A stretch of DNA of 15,489 nucleotides from contig JAEYRF010000169.1 of assembly GCA_023409615.1 (NCBI GenBank), positions 1 to 15,489 on the forward strand, read 5' to 3'. Within the stretch, counting starts at the first letter, position 1. The number at the start of each line of letters is the position of its first letter. The notes below the pieces were generated by a model that made no database searches, was not told the origin of the DNA, and saw only the letters and a program-made list of their open reading frames with translations. Shown piece after piece: positions 15,283-15,489 of this stretch. Source of the stretch: Bacillota bacterium. Lineage in GTDB: Bacteria; Bacillota; Clostridia; Acetivibrionales; DTU013. The translations under genes and the position numbers were made by a program.

Positions 15283-15376
15283 CTAGATAGTATCTTCCCA
15301 ATAATATTATATATGAAACGTATGAATTTTAAAAGTTCGCTTTTTAACATGCCGTGTAGGGAAGGTTAATTGTAAA

Positions 15377-15456
15377 AGTGAATGCAACCGCGAAGAAGTA
15401 AATGCAACGAGGAAGAAGTAAACGCAATGAGGATAAGGTAAATGCAATCTCAATGC
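15377..15456 (+). repeat. 20-bp tandem repeats at the right edge, four copies
   Basis: Exact 20-base spacing is kept through copies at 15377-15396, 15397-15416, 15417-15436 and the degenerate 15437-15456. The shared core is GTAAATGCAA with GTGAATGCAA and GTAAACGCAA variants. The remaining bases of the window (15457-15489) show no recognisable gene. From ATG 15402 a frame stays open to the window end, but it lacks a ribosome binding site and I do not call it. Confidence 0.85.
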
Positions 15457-15489
15457 GATTGAGTTTACAGGGTTATTGTACATTTTCTT

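Noticed and set aside
15402..15489. Start of a new gene in the right-edge repeats
   Set aside because: The frame is open to the window end, but its first codons are repeat units and there is no ribosome binding site; too little is visible to call it.

Overview
The window looks like a chromosomal segment of a Gram-positive anaerobe of the Bacillota, most likely class Clostridia. The supporting signs are moderate A+T content, strong GGAGG-type ribosome binding sites, a single-chain alpha2-type glycyl-tRNA synthetase, an 875-residue pyruvate phosphate dikinase and two lipoproteins with clear lipoboxes. Nearly all genes are on the + strand. Nothing seen allows a genus-level assignment.

Left part (1-2210): the 3' end of coaB(C) for coenzyme A synthesis, then a short array of 37-bp direct repeats carrying stop-ATG micro-ORFs, then glycyl-tRNA synthetase closed by an intrinsic terminator. 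About 350 bases without a gene follow. They hold two adjacent hairpins and a candidate promoter with an overlapping inverted repeat.

Centre (2560-9663): seven genes that together match the flavin-based extracellular electron transfer (FLEET) module described in Listeria monocytogenes. They are a type II NADH dehydrogenase fused to a DoxX-like membrane domain (Ndh2), a polyprenyl diphosphate synthase (DmkB), a UbiA prenyltransferase (DmkA), EetA (membrane-anchored NusG-II domain), EetB (Gx-transporter-like membrane protein), a PplA-like lipoprotein with two tandem FMN-binding units, and a lipoprotein ApbE/FmnB that would attach FMN to PplA. By homology, NADH electrons pass through Ndh2 to a demethylmenaquinone made with DmkA/DmkB, then via EetA/EetB to flavinylated PplA and on to extracellular acceptors. 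Unusual points are an Ala-rich 18-residue repeat in the outer loop of Ndh2 and a strong terminator between pplA and fmnB. The ECF flavin exporter genes and the men genes are not in this window.

Right part (9664-15489): pyruvate phosphate dikinase with its own extended -10 promoter and a GNRA-loop terminator. Next come a cytosolic GGDEF-EAL protein with substitutions in both signature motifs and an AEC-family transporter, probably one transcription unit. A 105-residue unknown protein lies tail to tail on the - strand. The window ends in 20-bp tandem repeats that may mark the edge of a mobile element.
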